A DNA stretch of 40,585 nucleotides. It comes from Methylophaga pinxianii. Its GTDB lineage: Bacteria > Pseudomonadota > Gammaproteobacteria > Nitrosococcales > Methylophagaceae. The notes under the pieces are model-generated. The model was not told the origin of the DNA. It ran no database searches and saw only the letters and a list, made by a program, of their open reading frames with translations. The stretch's first letter is position 1, and every line of letters begins with the position of its first letter. Where the stretch lies: contig NZ_JAJAEO010000158.1 of the NCBI RefSeq assembly GCF_020447225.1, forward strand, positions 1 to 40,585, in the 5' to 3' direction. Made by a program: the position numbers and the translations under genes. Of this stretch, positions 17,684-26,308 are shown in pieces.

Positions 17684-17702
17684 CTAAATGATAATTATTA
17701 AC
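17684..17702. promoter_or_regulatory. Fur-box-like operator ahead of the DUF3649-PepSY-DUF3325 operon
   Basis: CTAAATGATAATTATTAAC matches 14 of 19 positions of the Fur consensus GATAATGATAATCATTATC. It is 74 nt upstream of the first gene of the leftward operon and 180 nt upstream of the rightward aldo/keto reductase gene. Repression by ferric-uptake regulator under iron sufficiency is the expected effect. Confidence 0.65.
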
Positions 17703-17880
17703 ATTCACATTGTATAGCGATTAGTGACGTAATTCAAAGTAGAAAATGTGTCTGAAAATGACAAACCCCATTGAATTGTCAGTGAGGTGTTTGTGCTGGT
17801 ATGGTTTGATTAAATTTTGAGCACTAACCATTGCATACCGACAAGGTGCTGAAATGAAACCATCCTAAGGAGCGCGGACC

Positions 17881-18813
17881 ATGAACAATCGCTTCACTCG
17901 TAGACAAAGTCTCAAGCTGATCGGTGGCAGTCTGGCTGCGACGCTGCTGCCATCGATGCCGATCATTGCGGCAAGCAGTGAATTGCTTCACAAAGCTTAT
18001 TCAGGTGATAAAAAGCTGCCAGTAATTGGTATGGGCACATGGCGGACTTTCAATGTCGGTACCGATCCAAAATTGCTGGACGCTCGTACCGAAGTGGTAA
18101 AGACATTTTTTGAATTGGGTGGTGGGCTGATTGATTCTTCACCCATGTACGGTTCCGCGCCAGATGTGATGGGGTATGCTTTGCAAAAGTTGGGTATTCC
18201 AGAAAGTCTGTTTTCAGCGGAAAAAGTCTGGAGTCCAGCCGGTGGATCAACTCGTCAGCAGGTCGCGGATCTGCAATCACGCTGGCACGTTGAGCAATTT
18301 GATTTAGTACAAGTCCACAACCTGACAGATTGGCGTGAGCATCTGGAAGCTCTGCGGGAAATGAAAGCCGAAGGCAAAATCCGTCATATTGGTATTACCA
18401 CCTCGCACGGTCGTCGCCATCAAGAGTTCGAAAAGATTATGGCTTCTGAGGATATCGACTTCGTTCAACTGACTTACAACATTACTAACCGTGGTGTCGA
18501 AAACCGATTATTACCCCTAGCAGAAGAAAAGGGGATTGCCGTGATCGCTAACCGTCCCTTTGATGGCGGTAGTCTAATTAAAGGCATAAAACGCCGAGAC
18601 CAACCCCTTCCAGAATGGGCTGAGGCAGAATGCGGCTGCACTACTTGGGCAGAATTTCTGTTGAAGTTTATCGTCAGTCACCCAGCGATTAACTGTGCAA
18701 TTCCTGCAACTTCTCAAGTCGAACATTTACGTGAAAATATGCGTGCTGGAATGAACCCCATGCCATCAGCAAGCACCCGACAGAAGATGGCAAAATATTT
18801 CGAGTCTTTATGA
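17881..18813 (+). CDS. Tat-exported aldo/keto reductase
   Basis: This 310-residue protein begins with the twin-arginine signal TRRQSLKLIGG followed by a hydrophobic stretch (residues 6-31, cleavage probably near AAS), so it should be folded with cofactor before export. The mature part is an aldo/keto reductase (TIM barrel). All four catalytic residues are visible: D85 and Y90 (DSSPMYG), K115 (AEKVW) and H146 (VQVHNL). Such enzymes reduce carbonyls with NAD(P)H; how a periplasmic copy is supplied with cofactor is unclear. The ATG follows AAGGAG. The stop overlaps the next start (ATGA), linking it to the DUF6064 membrane protein. Confidence 0.9.
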   Translation: MNNRFTRRQSLKLIGGSLAATLLPSMPIIAASSELLHKAYSGDKKLPVIGMGTWRTFNVGTDPKLLDARTEVVKTFFELGGGLIDSSPMYGSAPDVMGYALQKLGIPESLFSAEKVWSPAGGSTRQQVADLQSRWHVEQFDLVQVHNLTDWREHLEALREMKAEGKIRHIGITTSHGRRHQEFEKIMASEDIDFVQLTYNITNRGVENRLLPLAEEKGIAVIANRPFDGGSLIKGIKRRDQPLPEWAEAECGCTTWAEFLLKFIVSHPAINCAIPATSQVEHLRENMRAGMNPMPSASTRQKMAKYFESL

Positions 18814-19496
18814 ACGACTGGGCCAGCTACGCACTGCAGGATTTTATTCCGTTTACGGCGGATATCTATTTCCGCCTAATCGAACGTATGAGCGAAACCT
18901 TCTGGCCGTTACATTTGCTGACGCTGATGTTGGCAGTCGTAGCAATCTGGCTGGCTTTCAAAAACCATTATCGGTTTGCCAGCTTGCTTATTGCACCTGT
19001 CTGGGCGTTTATCGCAGTTGCTTTTTTTATCCAGCGTTATGCCGAACTAAACTGGGCAGGTGGCTATATTGGTTATTTATTTCTCGCTCAAGCCTTTCTA
19101 TTATTAGTGATAGCCTGGACTGGATTTGGGCTCGACAGCGGGCCACGCAAAAGACCAATTGCCGTTATGGCGATTATCATCATCCTTGTCGGGTTAATCG
19201 GGTTGCCATTTATGGGACCGCTCACCGGTGGAAACTGGTCCCAGGCTGAAGTGTTTGGTATTCATGCTGATCCCACAGCAGTCACCACGTTAGGATTATC
19301 ATTAATTATATTTAGAGGATGGGCTTTGTGGCTTATTGCTCTCATTCCTTTGCTCTGGCTGCTGCTTTCTGGCTTAACTCTATGGGTATTGGGATCACCA
19401 ACAGCTATTTTGCTATTCAGTGTAATGGCAATAGGACTGATCGGTTTGGTTTTGAAGAGCTTTGAATACCAATTGCTTAAACAGGAACAAAAATAA
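18810..19496 (+). CDS. DUF6064-type membrane protein
   Basis: This 228-residue protein has about seven hydrophobic segments. It starts with DFIPFTADIYFRLIERMSE, and FFIQRYAELNWAGGYIGYLF follows the second pair of helices; this combination is typical of DUF6064 proteins. Function is unknown. ATG 18810 overlaps the stop of the Tat-exported aldo/keto reductase by 4 nt, so the two are translationally coupled, suggesting a membrane partner or electron/cofactor link for the exported enzyme. The acetyltransferase gene starts 1 nt after the stop. Confidence 0.75.
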   Translation: MNDWASYALQDFIPFTADIYFRLIERMSETFWPLHLLTLMLAVVAIWLAFKNHYRFASLLIAPVWAFIAVAFFIQRYAELNWAGGYIGYLFLAQAFLLLVIAWTGFGLDSGPRKRPIAVMAIIIILVGLIGLPFMGPLTGGNWSQAEVFGIHADPTAVTTLGLSLIIFRGWALWLIALIPLLWLLLSGLTLWVLGSPTAILLFSVMAIGLIGLVLKSFEYQLLKQEQK

Positions 19497-19497
19497 C

Positions 19498-19968
19498 ATG
19501 CAGCTTGAGTTTAAATGGTCCAGACTGGAGTCTTATACCGCGCTTGAGCTTTACCAGATCATCAAGGCCCGCGAATCCGTTTTTGTTGTGGAGCAACACT
19601 GTGCCTATCAAGAAACGGATGATTTGGATCTGCACGCTTGGCATCTAACGGCTTCGGTAAATGGTGAACTGGCCGCTTATGCCAGAGTGATTGGGCCAGG
19701 GATTAAAAACAGTCTGCCTTCCATTGGTCGGGTGATGACGCTGAAAAAATTCAGAGGACAAAATATTAGCCGTTCACTAATGGAAGAAGCCATATATTTC
19801 ACAGAACAAACATTTCCAGCAAATGACATCAAAATCTCAGCACAGGTCTACTTGCAAACGTTTTATGAATCACTGGGCTTTCGTGCTTCCGGGAAACCGT
19901 ATGATGAAGATGGCATAGCTCACATCGCGATGATTAAACCAGCAGCCAGCAGGGTATCCATTAATTGA
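19498..19968 (+). CDS. ElaA-like GNAT acetyltransferase
   Basis: This 156-residue protein is of the ElaA branch of the GNAT fold: LYQIIKARESVFVVEQHCAY, DLDLHAWHL, IGRVMTLKKFRGQNISRSLM (acetyl-CoA-binding R-G-x-x-x region about residues 80-92) and LQTFYESLGFRASGKPYDEDGIAH. ElaA relatives N-acetylate small amines or protein termini using acetyl-CoA; the substrate here is unknown. A frame from 19462 exists, but ATG 19498, directly after the DUF6064 stop, gives the normal family length. It is likely the third gene of the aldo/keto reductase operon. Confidence 0.88.
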   Translation: MQLEFKWSRLESYTALELYQIIKARESVFVVEQHCAYQETDDLDLHAWHLTASVNGELAAYARVIGPGIKNSLPSIGRVMTLKKFRGQNISRSLMEEAIYFTEQTFPANDIKISAQVYLQTFYESLGFRASGKPYDEDGIAHIAMIKPAASRVSIN

Positions 19969-20152
19969 AATGAAATGCTTGCCCCAGGCTAATTAAAACC
20001 TGTTGTCATGCCGACAAATAACTAATTAAATCATCGTCTTGGATTAATGAATTCCCCGGATTTTCTTGTCTCTGCGCTTTGAAAATTATTTTGGTAATGT
20101 TTAAAACGCATAGTTAAACCAGCAGTTGAGATCAATTCAGCGAGGAGGGGGT

Positions 20153-20809
20153 ATGCAACCATCGCTTAACAGACTCAAACGTGATCAGTCTGGCGGGGAG
20201 GAAGCCGCCAATGCTATTAGTCATGCTCTGGGATTTATTGGTGCAGTGATTGGTACACCGATTTTAATTAACGAAGCTGTTCGTCATAGTGATACGGCTT
20301 TTGTCGTCGGGGTGAGCATTTTTTGTGTGTCGATGATCATTCTTTATTTCGGTTCCACGGTCTATCACGCTTTACCTGCAGGCAACGCAAAGCGGATTTT
20401 TTTGCGTGTTGAGCTTTCTGCCATCTTTTTATTAATTGCTGGCACGTATACTCCGTTTACTTTTGGTGTACTCAAAGGACCATGGGGCTGGACGCTGTTT
20501 GGTATTATTTGGGCGCTGGCAGCTATTGGGATTTTTCTTAAAGTATTTAAAAAACAGCAGCATCGCATCTTTTGCACGAGTTTATATTTATTGATGGGGT
20601 GGGTTATTGTGATTGCTATTAAGCCGTTACTGGAACTCTTACCCACAGCGGGTTGGATATGGTTAGTGGCGGGTGGTTTGTCCTATACACTTGGTGTCGT
20701 CTTTTTCTCTGTGGATTCAAGAATGAAATACGGTCACTTTATCTGGCATTTATTTGTGCTTGGCGGTACAACATGTCATTTTTTTGCCATCCTTTGGTAT
20801 GCCGCTTAA
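20153..20809 (+). CDS. TrhA/hemolysin III-family (PAQR-like) membrane protein
   Basis: This 218-residue protein has seven predicted helices. The conserved metal-site pattern is present: STVYHAL in helix 2 (S-x-x-x-H) and two histidines in the last helices (HFIWHLFVLGGTTCHF). The family is distantly related to adiponectin receptors (PAQR). The E. coli member TrhA influences membrane energetics, and 'hemolysin III' is a historical label. I chose ATG 20153, preceded by a very strong GAGGAGGGGG; the frame runs back to 20126. The gene stands alone after a 184-nt AT-rich gap in which I see no gene. Confidence 0.88.
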   Translation: MQPSLNRLKRDQSGGEEAANAISHALGFIGAVIGTPILINEAVRHSDTAFVVGVSIFCVSMIILYFGSTVYHALPAGNAKRIFLRVELSAIFLLIAGTYTPFTFGVLKGPWGWTLFGIIWALAAIGIFLKVFKKQQHRIFCTSLYLLMGWVIVIAIKPLLELLPTAGWIWLVAGGLSYTLGVVFFSVDSRMKYGHFIWHLFVLGGTTCHFFAILWYAA

Positions 20810-20902
20810 GAGACTTCCGAATTCAAAGGGCAAAACAGTCAACATATTGGATGTATTTATCAATTGCTGATTTAGCCAGGATTATTACTAAAAAGGATTT
20901 TT

Positions 20903-21349
20903 ATGATTAGGTATGCGCTATTAGCGACGATAATTGCCGTTGTCTCGACTTTTTGTATGGTTGCTGTTTTCAAGACTTATGGAATCGCAATCTCCATTGC
21001 TAGTGCATCGTTTACCGCAATTACTACTAACTTTTTGTGGTGGCGTTTTCGAGAACGTTCACCCACATATCATGAGAAAACAGTCTTAACCCTAGTTTAT
21101 GGTGTCTTAATAGCATCATTACTTTTAGGCCCTGTCTCGCAAGCACAATATAATGCAATAGGCTTAACCATTATGTTTATTTATGCCTCTGTTTATCCAA
21201 TCTTTATGGCTAATTTGTTTGGAGAGAGAAAAAATCTGAATGAACAGTTCCAAAGAGCAATGATTTTTTGCCTGGTAATCGGTGCACTTTTAGTCATTGC
21301 CATGACTTTCTATCATGGCTTTTTAAAAATCTCAGAGATTCTTGGTTAA
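20903..21349 (+). CDS. Small four-helix membrane protein of unknown function
   Basis: This 148-residue protein has four hydrophobic segments (about 5-22, 27-45, 62-100 and 122-142). I recognise no family. The ATG is preceded by AAGGAT. Its C-terminal 38 residues (from NLNEQFQRAM through LVIGALLVIAMTF to LKISEILG) closely match a separate short frame at 23064-23192, so part of the gene is duplicated on the other side of the lipid-kinase module. Base composition is AT-rich compared with flanking genes. Confidence 0.65.
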   Translation: MIRYALLATIIAVVSTFCMVAVFKTYGIAISIASASFTAITTNFLWWRFRERSPTYHEKTVLTLVYGVLIASLLLGPVSQAQYNAIGLTIMFIYASVYPIFMANLFGERKNLNEQFQRAMIFCLVIGALLVIAMTFYHGFLKISEILG

Positions 21350-21481
21350 CCACGAACGGAACATTTACCACCACAGGAAGGCCAAATATTTACTTCTAGA
21401 TTGGACTCGTAACGGTGAAAAAATTAAACAAGAAGTGTATGTTTGGTCAGAATAAATCATCTGGTCAATTAATTAGGTTTT

Positions 21482-21568
21482 TGCGACGCTGTTAGTTACA
21501 TCCATTAACTTGATTAGTGTTATCGACGTAGTTGAATTAGGTACTTATAGTTTTATAACAGTGTCGCA
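21482..21568. repeat. Separated 13-bp inverted repeat before the lipid kinase
   Basis: TGCGACGCTGTTA (21482-21494) and TAACAGTGTCGCA (21556-21568) are reverse complements except for one position and are 61 nt apart. They lie immediately upstream of the possible TTG starts of the kinase gene. They could be an operator pair or the ends of a lost element. Confidence 0.5.
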
Positions 21569-21576
21569 TAAGTTTC

Positions 21577-22515
21577 TTGAGTAATAACGCTATCCCACAA
21601 GGGAATAAATACTTGCAACACGCATTGTTAATTATTAATCCGCACAGCCGGAATGGCCGAGCCGAGGCATTGGAAGAAGCCGTGCGAATGCTGGAAGCTT
21701 CAGACTTTGAGGTCACTGTTTGTGAGTCTGAAAGTGAAACACATTTGGTTTCGCTGATTGATGATTATGAACGGAAAGACGGAATCGTGATTATCGGCGG
21801 TGGTGATGGAACTATTAGTTCGGCTTTGGAAGCGTTACATAACAGTAAGCGCACTTTGGCTATTTTCCCTATGGGAACAGCAAATGATCTCGCACGCTCA
21901 CTTGGTGTTCCAGATGATCTGCTCGCGGCGGCGCAGGTTATTATGGATGGAAGGCGTGAACACATCGGTTTAGCGAAGATCAATAATGAACATTTTTTTG
22001 TCAACGTGGCACATCTAGGCTTAGGGGTTGATGTCACACGTGAACTCACCTCTGATAGTAAAAAGTTCTTTGGTGTGTTTGCCTATCTTGGCGCATTTTT
22101 TAAAGCGTTAAAACGTAACAAAAGCTTTCGGGTACACATTAAAACCGAGGACTGGAAATACTCAACCAAAGCGATTCATTTAGCGATAGGCAATGGTCGG
22201 TTTTATGGTGGTGGGAATATAGTTGATCAACGATCAACATTATTGGATGGGCGGCTCTATTTGTTTTTGATTAAGCCGCAACGGTGGTGGCAACTTTTGC
22301 TGCTTGGGCCGAGTTTACGTAATGGCGTTTTGCATAAAACAGACCGTATCATTAGTAAATCCTCTGAAAAATTTAGTATTCAGACTTCTAAACCAAAAGA
22401 TTTGGAAGCCGATGGTGAATTTAAAACCACCACACCCGCCGAATTTGAAGTGATCCCGAGAGCCATCGAAGCCATTGTTGGCGATATTCCAACATTCACC
22501 TCAGGAACAGATTGA
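21577..22515 (+). CDS. Diacylglycerol/lipid kinase (YegS/DagK-like)
   Basis: The protein has 312 residues (300 from the alternative start). The kinase signature IIGGGDGTIS follows ALLIINPHSRNGRAE, and FPMGTANDLARSLGVP is the conserved substrate and metal region of the DAGK catalytic domain. It should phosphorylate a membrane lipid such as diacylglycerol or a related lipid with ATP. No ATG fits: the frame opens with TTG 21577, and another TTG at 21613 has AGGGA 8 nt upstream and would start right before the first conserved strand. I regard 21613 as equally likely. The next gene begins 1 nt after the stop, so they form an operon. Confidence 0.87.
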   Translation: MSNNAIPQGNKYLQHALLIINPHSRNGRAEALEEAVRMLEASDFEVTVCESESETHLVSLIDDYERKDGIVIIGGGDGTISSALEALHNSKRTLAIFPMGTANDLARSLGVPDDLLAAAQVIMDGRREHIGLAKINNEHFFVNVAHLGLGVDVTRELTSDSKKFFGVFAYLGAFFKALKRNKSFRVHIKTEDWKYSTKAIHLAIGNGRFYGGGNIVDQRSTLLDGRLYLFLIKPQRWWQLLLLGPSLRNGVLHKTDRIISKSSEKFSIQTSKPKDLEADGEFKTTTPAEFEVIPRAIEAIVGDIPTFTSGTD

Positions 22516-22516
22516 T

Positions 22517-22951
22517 ATGTCGATAATACGCACTGATGAGCAGGCTGATGCTCTGGATATTTTAAAATTAATTATCGAAACAGCCGACCTTTATCGGGCA
22601 ATGGGTGAGTTATTAACAGAAGAAAATGTTCATCACCAGCTGTATGACATTGCCAAAGAACGCGAATCTTATATAGAGTCATTTCGGGATGTGGTCAGAC
22701 TACTGGGCGAACTACCAGAGGCCCCCGATTCTGATAGAGAATTGGTGGAGCAACTGGGCGGCAAAGTTACCCAATTATTTTCTGCTGATTCAACAAAAGC
22801 TATTTTAGCGAAATGTCTTAAAAAAGATGATGTGTTAGCCGAGGTTATCAGTAACACCCGGTTAGATGAGCATTCAGCAGAATTCAAATACTTGCTTGAA
22901 TCTCTTAACCACCATCTCACGACAACAAGACAACGCTTATCAAATCACTAA
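22517..22951 (+). CDS. Predicted helical-bundle protein, DUF2383/ferritin-like
   Basis: This 144-residue, all-helical, acidic protein has no membrane segment. The order ETADLYRAMGELLTEENV, DIAKERESYIESFRDVVRLLGE and a C-terminal HSAEFKYLLESLNHHL helix resembles DUF2383-type ferritin-like four-helix proteins that track cell-surface or stress functions, but similarity is pattern-level only. ATG 22517 has AGGAA upstream and lies 1 nt after the kinase stop, so translation is likely coupled. Function unknown. Confidence 0.7.
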   Translation: MSIIRTDEQADALDILKLIIETADLYRAMGELLTEENVHHQLYDIAKERESYIESFRDVVRLLGELPEAPDSDRELVEQLGGKVTQLFSADSTKAILAKCLKKDDVLAEVISNTRLDEHSAEFKYLLESLNHHLTTTRQRLSNH

Positions 22952-23063
22952 GCGATAACTTGATCTTCCTTAGCTATGTCGTGTTTCTCAAAATAAAAAA
23001 TATCATGGCCAAAGCAGATGCCGCTGACTTGTAATGAATTAACTGTTATGGAACAAAAGAACG

Positions 23064-23192
23064 GTGAAAGATAAAAAGTTAAAAGAGAAATTACAAAGGG
23101 CGCTGGTTTTTTTTCTGGTCATAGGGGCGCTTATTTTTATTGCTGTTACTTTCTTTCAAGGCTTTTTAAAGATCTCAGCGATTCTGTCTTAG
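23064..23192 (+). pseudogene. Short paralogue of the C-terminus of the 20903 membrane protein
   Basis: From GTG 23064 a 42-residue frame reads KLKEKLQRALVFFLVIGALI and ends LKISAILS. It aligns end to end with the last 38 residues of the 148-residue membrane protein 1.8 kb upstream (both QRA-x-x-F-x-LVIGAL and GFLKIS). The frame is open only to a TAA at 23040, so the rest of the gene is missing. It is either a truncated duplicate or a real single-helix peptide; the GTG has no strong SD. The surrounding 22952-23268 holds nothing else that I can identify. Confidence 0.6.
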
Positions 23193-23268
23193 ATAAAAGG
23201 AACTCGCCTTTTTTTCAGCAGCAAATTTATGCTTTGTAATCGGTGATAGTTAACGGGGAAGCATAAAC

Positions 23269-24042
23269 ATGTTTAAGCGATTAAAAGACTGGCTGGAAGC
23301 TCGGCGAATTAAAAGGATGGGATTCACCGCCGAACAGTGGGAGACAGCGATTGTTGGTTGGCAGGTGATGGAGCGTTATCAAGGGGCTGAACGCGATCAG
23401 CTTAGAGAGATGACTTTTCGTTTTCTTGCTCGGAAAACCATACTTTCAGGTGCGGAGTTTCAATTTACCGATGCAATGTGTCTGAAGCTTGCCACGATGG
23501 CCTGTGTACCGATTCTGCATCTTGGTCTTCACTGGCATGACCATTGGAAAACCATCATTCTCTACGAGGGTGATTTTGTGCCAAATCGTCCCTATCGCAG
23601 TGATGATGGCGTGGTGCATCCGAGAACTCCCGGTCTCAGTGGTGAAGCATGGCAACGCGGTCCGGTGATTTTATCTTGGCAGGCGATATGTGAAAGCGGA
23701 CCGAACACTCGCCATGGCAAAGCCAGTAATGTGGTGATTCATGAGCTGGCACATAAGCTTGATATGCTGCGTGATGGGGCAAACGGAGCGCCGCCCATGC
23801 ATCCAGATATGCGACCCGGCGAATGGCACGATATTTTTAGCGCTGCGTGGGATCGATTGAAAAATGACATGCAACATCATCGGTCGTTGCCACTTGATGA
23901 TTATGCGTTAACCAGTCCGGCAGAATTCTTTGCCGTATGCAGTGAAGCCTTTTTTGAGTCCCCGGAAACCATGAAGGAAAAAATGCCAAAGGTTTATGGT
24001 TTGTTATGCCAGTTTTATCGTCAGCAACCGGTTGCTGCGTAA
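23269..24042 (+). CDS. mtfA: MtfA-like zinc peptidase (M90)
   Basis: This 257-residue cytoplasmic metallopeptidase has the zinc motif in VVIHELAHKLDML (H158, E159, H162) and a downstream glutamate in PAEFFAVCSEAFFE as the third ligand region, the MtfA pattern. In enterobacteria MtfA binds the repressor Mlc and so tunes glucose PTS expression. No ptsG or mlc is present in this window, so the partner here is unknown. Start ATG 23269 follows GGGGAAG. Its stop abuts the stop of the convergent LysR gene with no gap. Confidence 0.87.
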   Translation: MFKRLKDWLEARRIKRMGFTAEQWETAIVGWQVMERYQGAERDQLREMTFRFLARKTILSGAEFQFTDAMCLKLATMACVPILHLGLHWHDHWKTIILYEGDFVPNRPYRSDDGVVHPRTPGLSGEAWQRGPVILSWQAICESGPNTRHGKASNVVIHELAHKLDMLRDGANGAPPMHPDMRPGEWHDIFSAAWDRLKNDMQHHRSLPLDDYALTSPAEFFAVCSEAFFESPETMKEKMPKVYGLLCQFYRQQPVAA

Positions 24043-24966
24043 TTAGGAATAACTAAAATTTTCAGTCTGATTTGTCATCTTCTCAACGAGATAATCAACG
24101 AATACGCGTATTCTGGCGGGCACATTTTTACCGCCAATATAGACCGCATGAATAGCCTCTCGATCTTGAGGATTGTAGGCCTCCAGTAACGGCACAAGTA
24201 GTCCGCTCTCCAAATCCTGCTCAACATGAAAACGACCGACACGGGTAATTCCCATACCTTGCCGGGCCAGTTCAACAAGGGTTTCACCATTATTGGCGAT
24301 GATATTACCGCTCACCGATAACAGGTAACTCTGACCATTCTCACGAAATGGCCATCCTGGTTCCAAACGTCGAAAGCTGAAATCCAGACAATTGTGTTTT
24401 TTTAAATCGGCAGGTGATTGTGGCGTGCCCGCTTTTTTTAAATACTCCGGCGAGGCAATCACCACTCGACCTGTCTCACCCAGACGACGGGCATGCAGGC
24501 CACTATCAGGTAGTTGTCCGAATCGAATCGCTACATCAACATGGCCTGCGCTGACATCACTAATCTGGTCTGTTACATCTATTTCGATAGTGATATCCGG
24601 ATAGCGTTGCAGAAATTCTTTTAATAACGGAACAATGGTCAGGCGACTATGGGCTGTAGCGGTGCTGACTTTGATATTGCCACTCGGGCTGCCGCGATTG
24701 GCAATGGTGGTTTCGGTGTCGTCCAAATCCTTTAAAATACGTCGAGCTGCCAGCGCATAAGACTCACCTTCGCTGGTTAAACGAAGGCTACGTGTGCTGC
24801 GAACAATCAACCTGACACCAAGACGCTTTTCGATACGGGTCATGATGCGGCTCACTGCAGAAGGCGTGAGTTCCAGTTCTCGGGCAGCGGCGCTCAAACT
24901 TCCTGCTTGTGCAACGGACAAAAAGGTTTCCATTTCGGCAGTTCGATCAGTTTTTCCAAATTTCAT
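24043..24966 (-). CDS. LysR-family regulator, divergent from an MFS efflux gene
   Basis: This 307-residue regulator has an N-terminal winged helix-turn-helix (AEMETFLSVAQAGSLSAAAR, LELTPSAVSRIMTRIEKRLG) and a substrate-binding domain with FGQLPDSGLHARRLGE, the pattern of the AaeR/DmlR-like LysR group. I chose ATG 24966, with GGAA 6 nt upstream; the frame continues to a TTG at 24978. It is divergent from the DHA1-type MFS gene (98-nt gap), the classical arrangement for a regulator controlling its neighbour. The inducer is unknown. Confidence 0.9.
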   Translation of the reverse strand: MKFGKTDRTAEMETFLSVAQAGSLSAAARELELTPSAVSRIMTRIEKRLGVRLIVRSTRSLRLTSEGESYALAARRILKDLDDTETTIANRGSPSGNIKVSTATAHSRLTIVPLLKEFLQRYPDITIEIDVTDQISDVSAGHVDVAIRFGQLPDSGLHARRLGETGRVVIASPEYLKKAGTPQSPADLKKHNCLDFSFRRLEPGWPFRENGQSYLLSVSGNIIANNGETLVELARQGMGITRVGRFHVEQDLESGLLVPLLEAYNPQDREAIHAVYIGGKNVPARIRVFVDYLVEKMTNQTENFSYS

Positions 24967-25064
24967 TTGTGATTCCAATGCAAAGCTGAATGTACCTGAA
25001 ACGTCTTTTTAAGCATTTTATAAGTGCGTATATTCTTTTGCATCACAAATTAACGAGATATTGC

Positions 25065-26243
25065 ATGAAAATCAATATTCCCTTACTTGCCTTGGCCTTC
25101 GGGGCTTTTGGTATCGGTGTCACCGAATTTTCCCCGATGGGAATGTTGCCGATCATTGCCAATGATCTTGCCGTTTCTATTCCAACCGCCGGCATGCTGA
25201 TTAGCGCCTATGCATTTGGTGTACTTATAGGGGCACCATTTATGACATTGGTCTTTGCCAATATGAGTCGGCGCAATTTGTTGCTTTTATCAATGGCGAT
25301 TTTTACGGGAGGTAACTTAATCTCAGCCATGGCGGAGAGTTACAACATGTTGCTGTTCGGGCGAATTGTCACTTCATTTAATCATGGGGCATTTTTTGGC
25401 GTGGGGGCTATTGTCGCCATGAGTATCGTGCCGGTAGAAAAACGTGCTGGAGCGGTAGCAGCCATGTTTTCAGGGCTGACGATTGCCACCATTGGTGGTG
25501 TACCGTTGGCGGCTTATATCGGTGAATTAATCGGCTGGCGGCCTGCTTTTTATGTGATGGCAGTGATTGGCGTTATCACGATGATTGCTTTAAGACTGTC
25601 ATTGCCGCCCTTGGTTAATGAGCAAAAAGCGAATGTCCGTGATGAGCTTCGGGTGTTGAGCAAAGGGCCAGTTTTAGCCGCATTGTTATTAACGGTGGTC
25701 AGTTCCAGTGCGATGTTCACGGTGTTTACCTATATTGTGCCCATCCTGCAGGATGAAACGCATGCCTCGACCGTTTTTGTGACATCAATGCTGGTTTTAT
25801 ATGGCGTAGGTCTGGCAGTCGGCAACTATCTTGGTGGTCGTTATGCCGACCGATCTCTGGATTTAACCCTAATTGTCTCGTTAATGTCAGTCATCGTTTT
25901 ATTGGTTATTTTTACTGCAGTGATATCGTCTGAATTAATTGTGGCGCCATTAATCTTTTTATGGGGAATCGCCAGTTTCGCCCTGGTACCGCCATTGCAA
26001 TCTTTAGTGGTTCAAGAGGCTAAAGAAGCTCCCAATTTAGCGTCAGCAATGAATATTGGTGCGTTTAATCTGGGGAATGCGTTAGGTGCAATGCTAGGGG
26101 CTGTCGTGATCAATACCGGTTTGGGTTTGACCTCGGTACCACTGGCTGGTGCGGGTACTGCTATCTTGGGACTTCTTCTGGTGTTATGGTTTAGACGTGG
26201 TCGTCAACAAAGAGCACAACAAGCGTTAGATGCTGTTTGCTAA
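25065..26243 (+). CDS. DHA1-type MFS efflux permease (YdhP/AraJ-like)
   Basis: This 392-residue protein has 12 predicted helices and belongs to the drug:proton antiporter-1 branch. FGAFGIGVTEFSPMGMLPII in helix 1 is characteristic of the AraJ/YdhP/NepI group (T-E-F-x-x-M-G-x-L). It is followed by a motif-A-like loop and GRIVTSFNHGAFFGVG (helix 4). Substrates may be sugars, nucleosides or drugs; none can be deduced. I chose ATG 25065, preceded by GAGA; the frame extends upstream to 24990 into the intergenic region. It is probably controlled by the divergent LysR gene. Confidence 0.9.
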   Translation: MKINIPLLALAFGAFGIGVTEFSPMGMLPIIANDLAVSIPTAGMLISAYAFGVLIGAPFMTLVFANMSRRNLLLLSMAIFTGGNLISAMAESYNMLLFGRIVTSFNHGAFFGVGAIVAMSIVPVEKRAGAVAAMFSGLTIATIGGVPLAAYIGELIGWRPAFYVMAVIGVITMIALRLSLPPLVNEQKANVRDELRVLSKGPVLAALLLTVVSSSAMFTVFTYIVPILQDETHASTVFVTSMLVLYGVGLAVGNYLGGRYADRSLDLTLIVSLMSVIVLLVIFTAVISSELIVAPLIFLWGIASFALVPPLQSLVVQEAKEAPNLASAMNIGAFNLGNALGAMLGAVVINTGLGLTSVPLAGAGTAILGLLLVLWFRRGRQQRAQQALDAVC

Positions 26244-26308
26244 CGTTTGGATGGAATAACCAAAGAGAGTCTCCGAACTTTCCTCTCTACAATTTAAGTA
26301 GGGACAGA

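Noticed and set aside
21327-21455. Open stretch ending DWTRNGEKIKQEVYVWSE
   Set aside because: It looks protein-like but has no start codon, follows directly on a stop, and matches nothing I recognise; not enough for a gene call.
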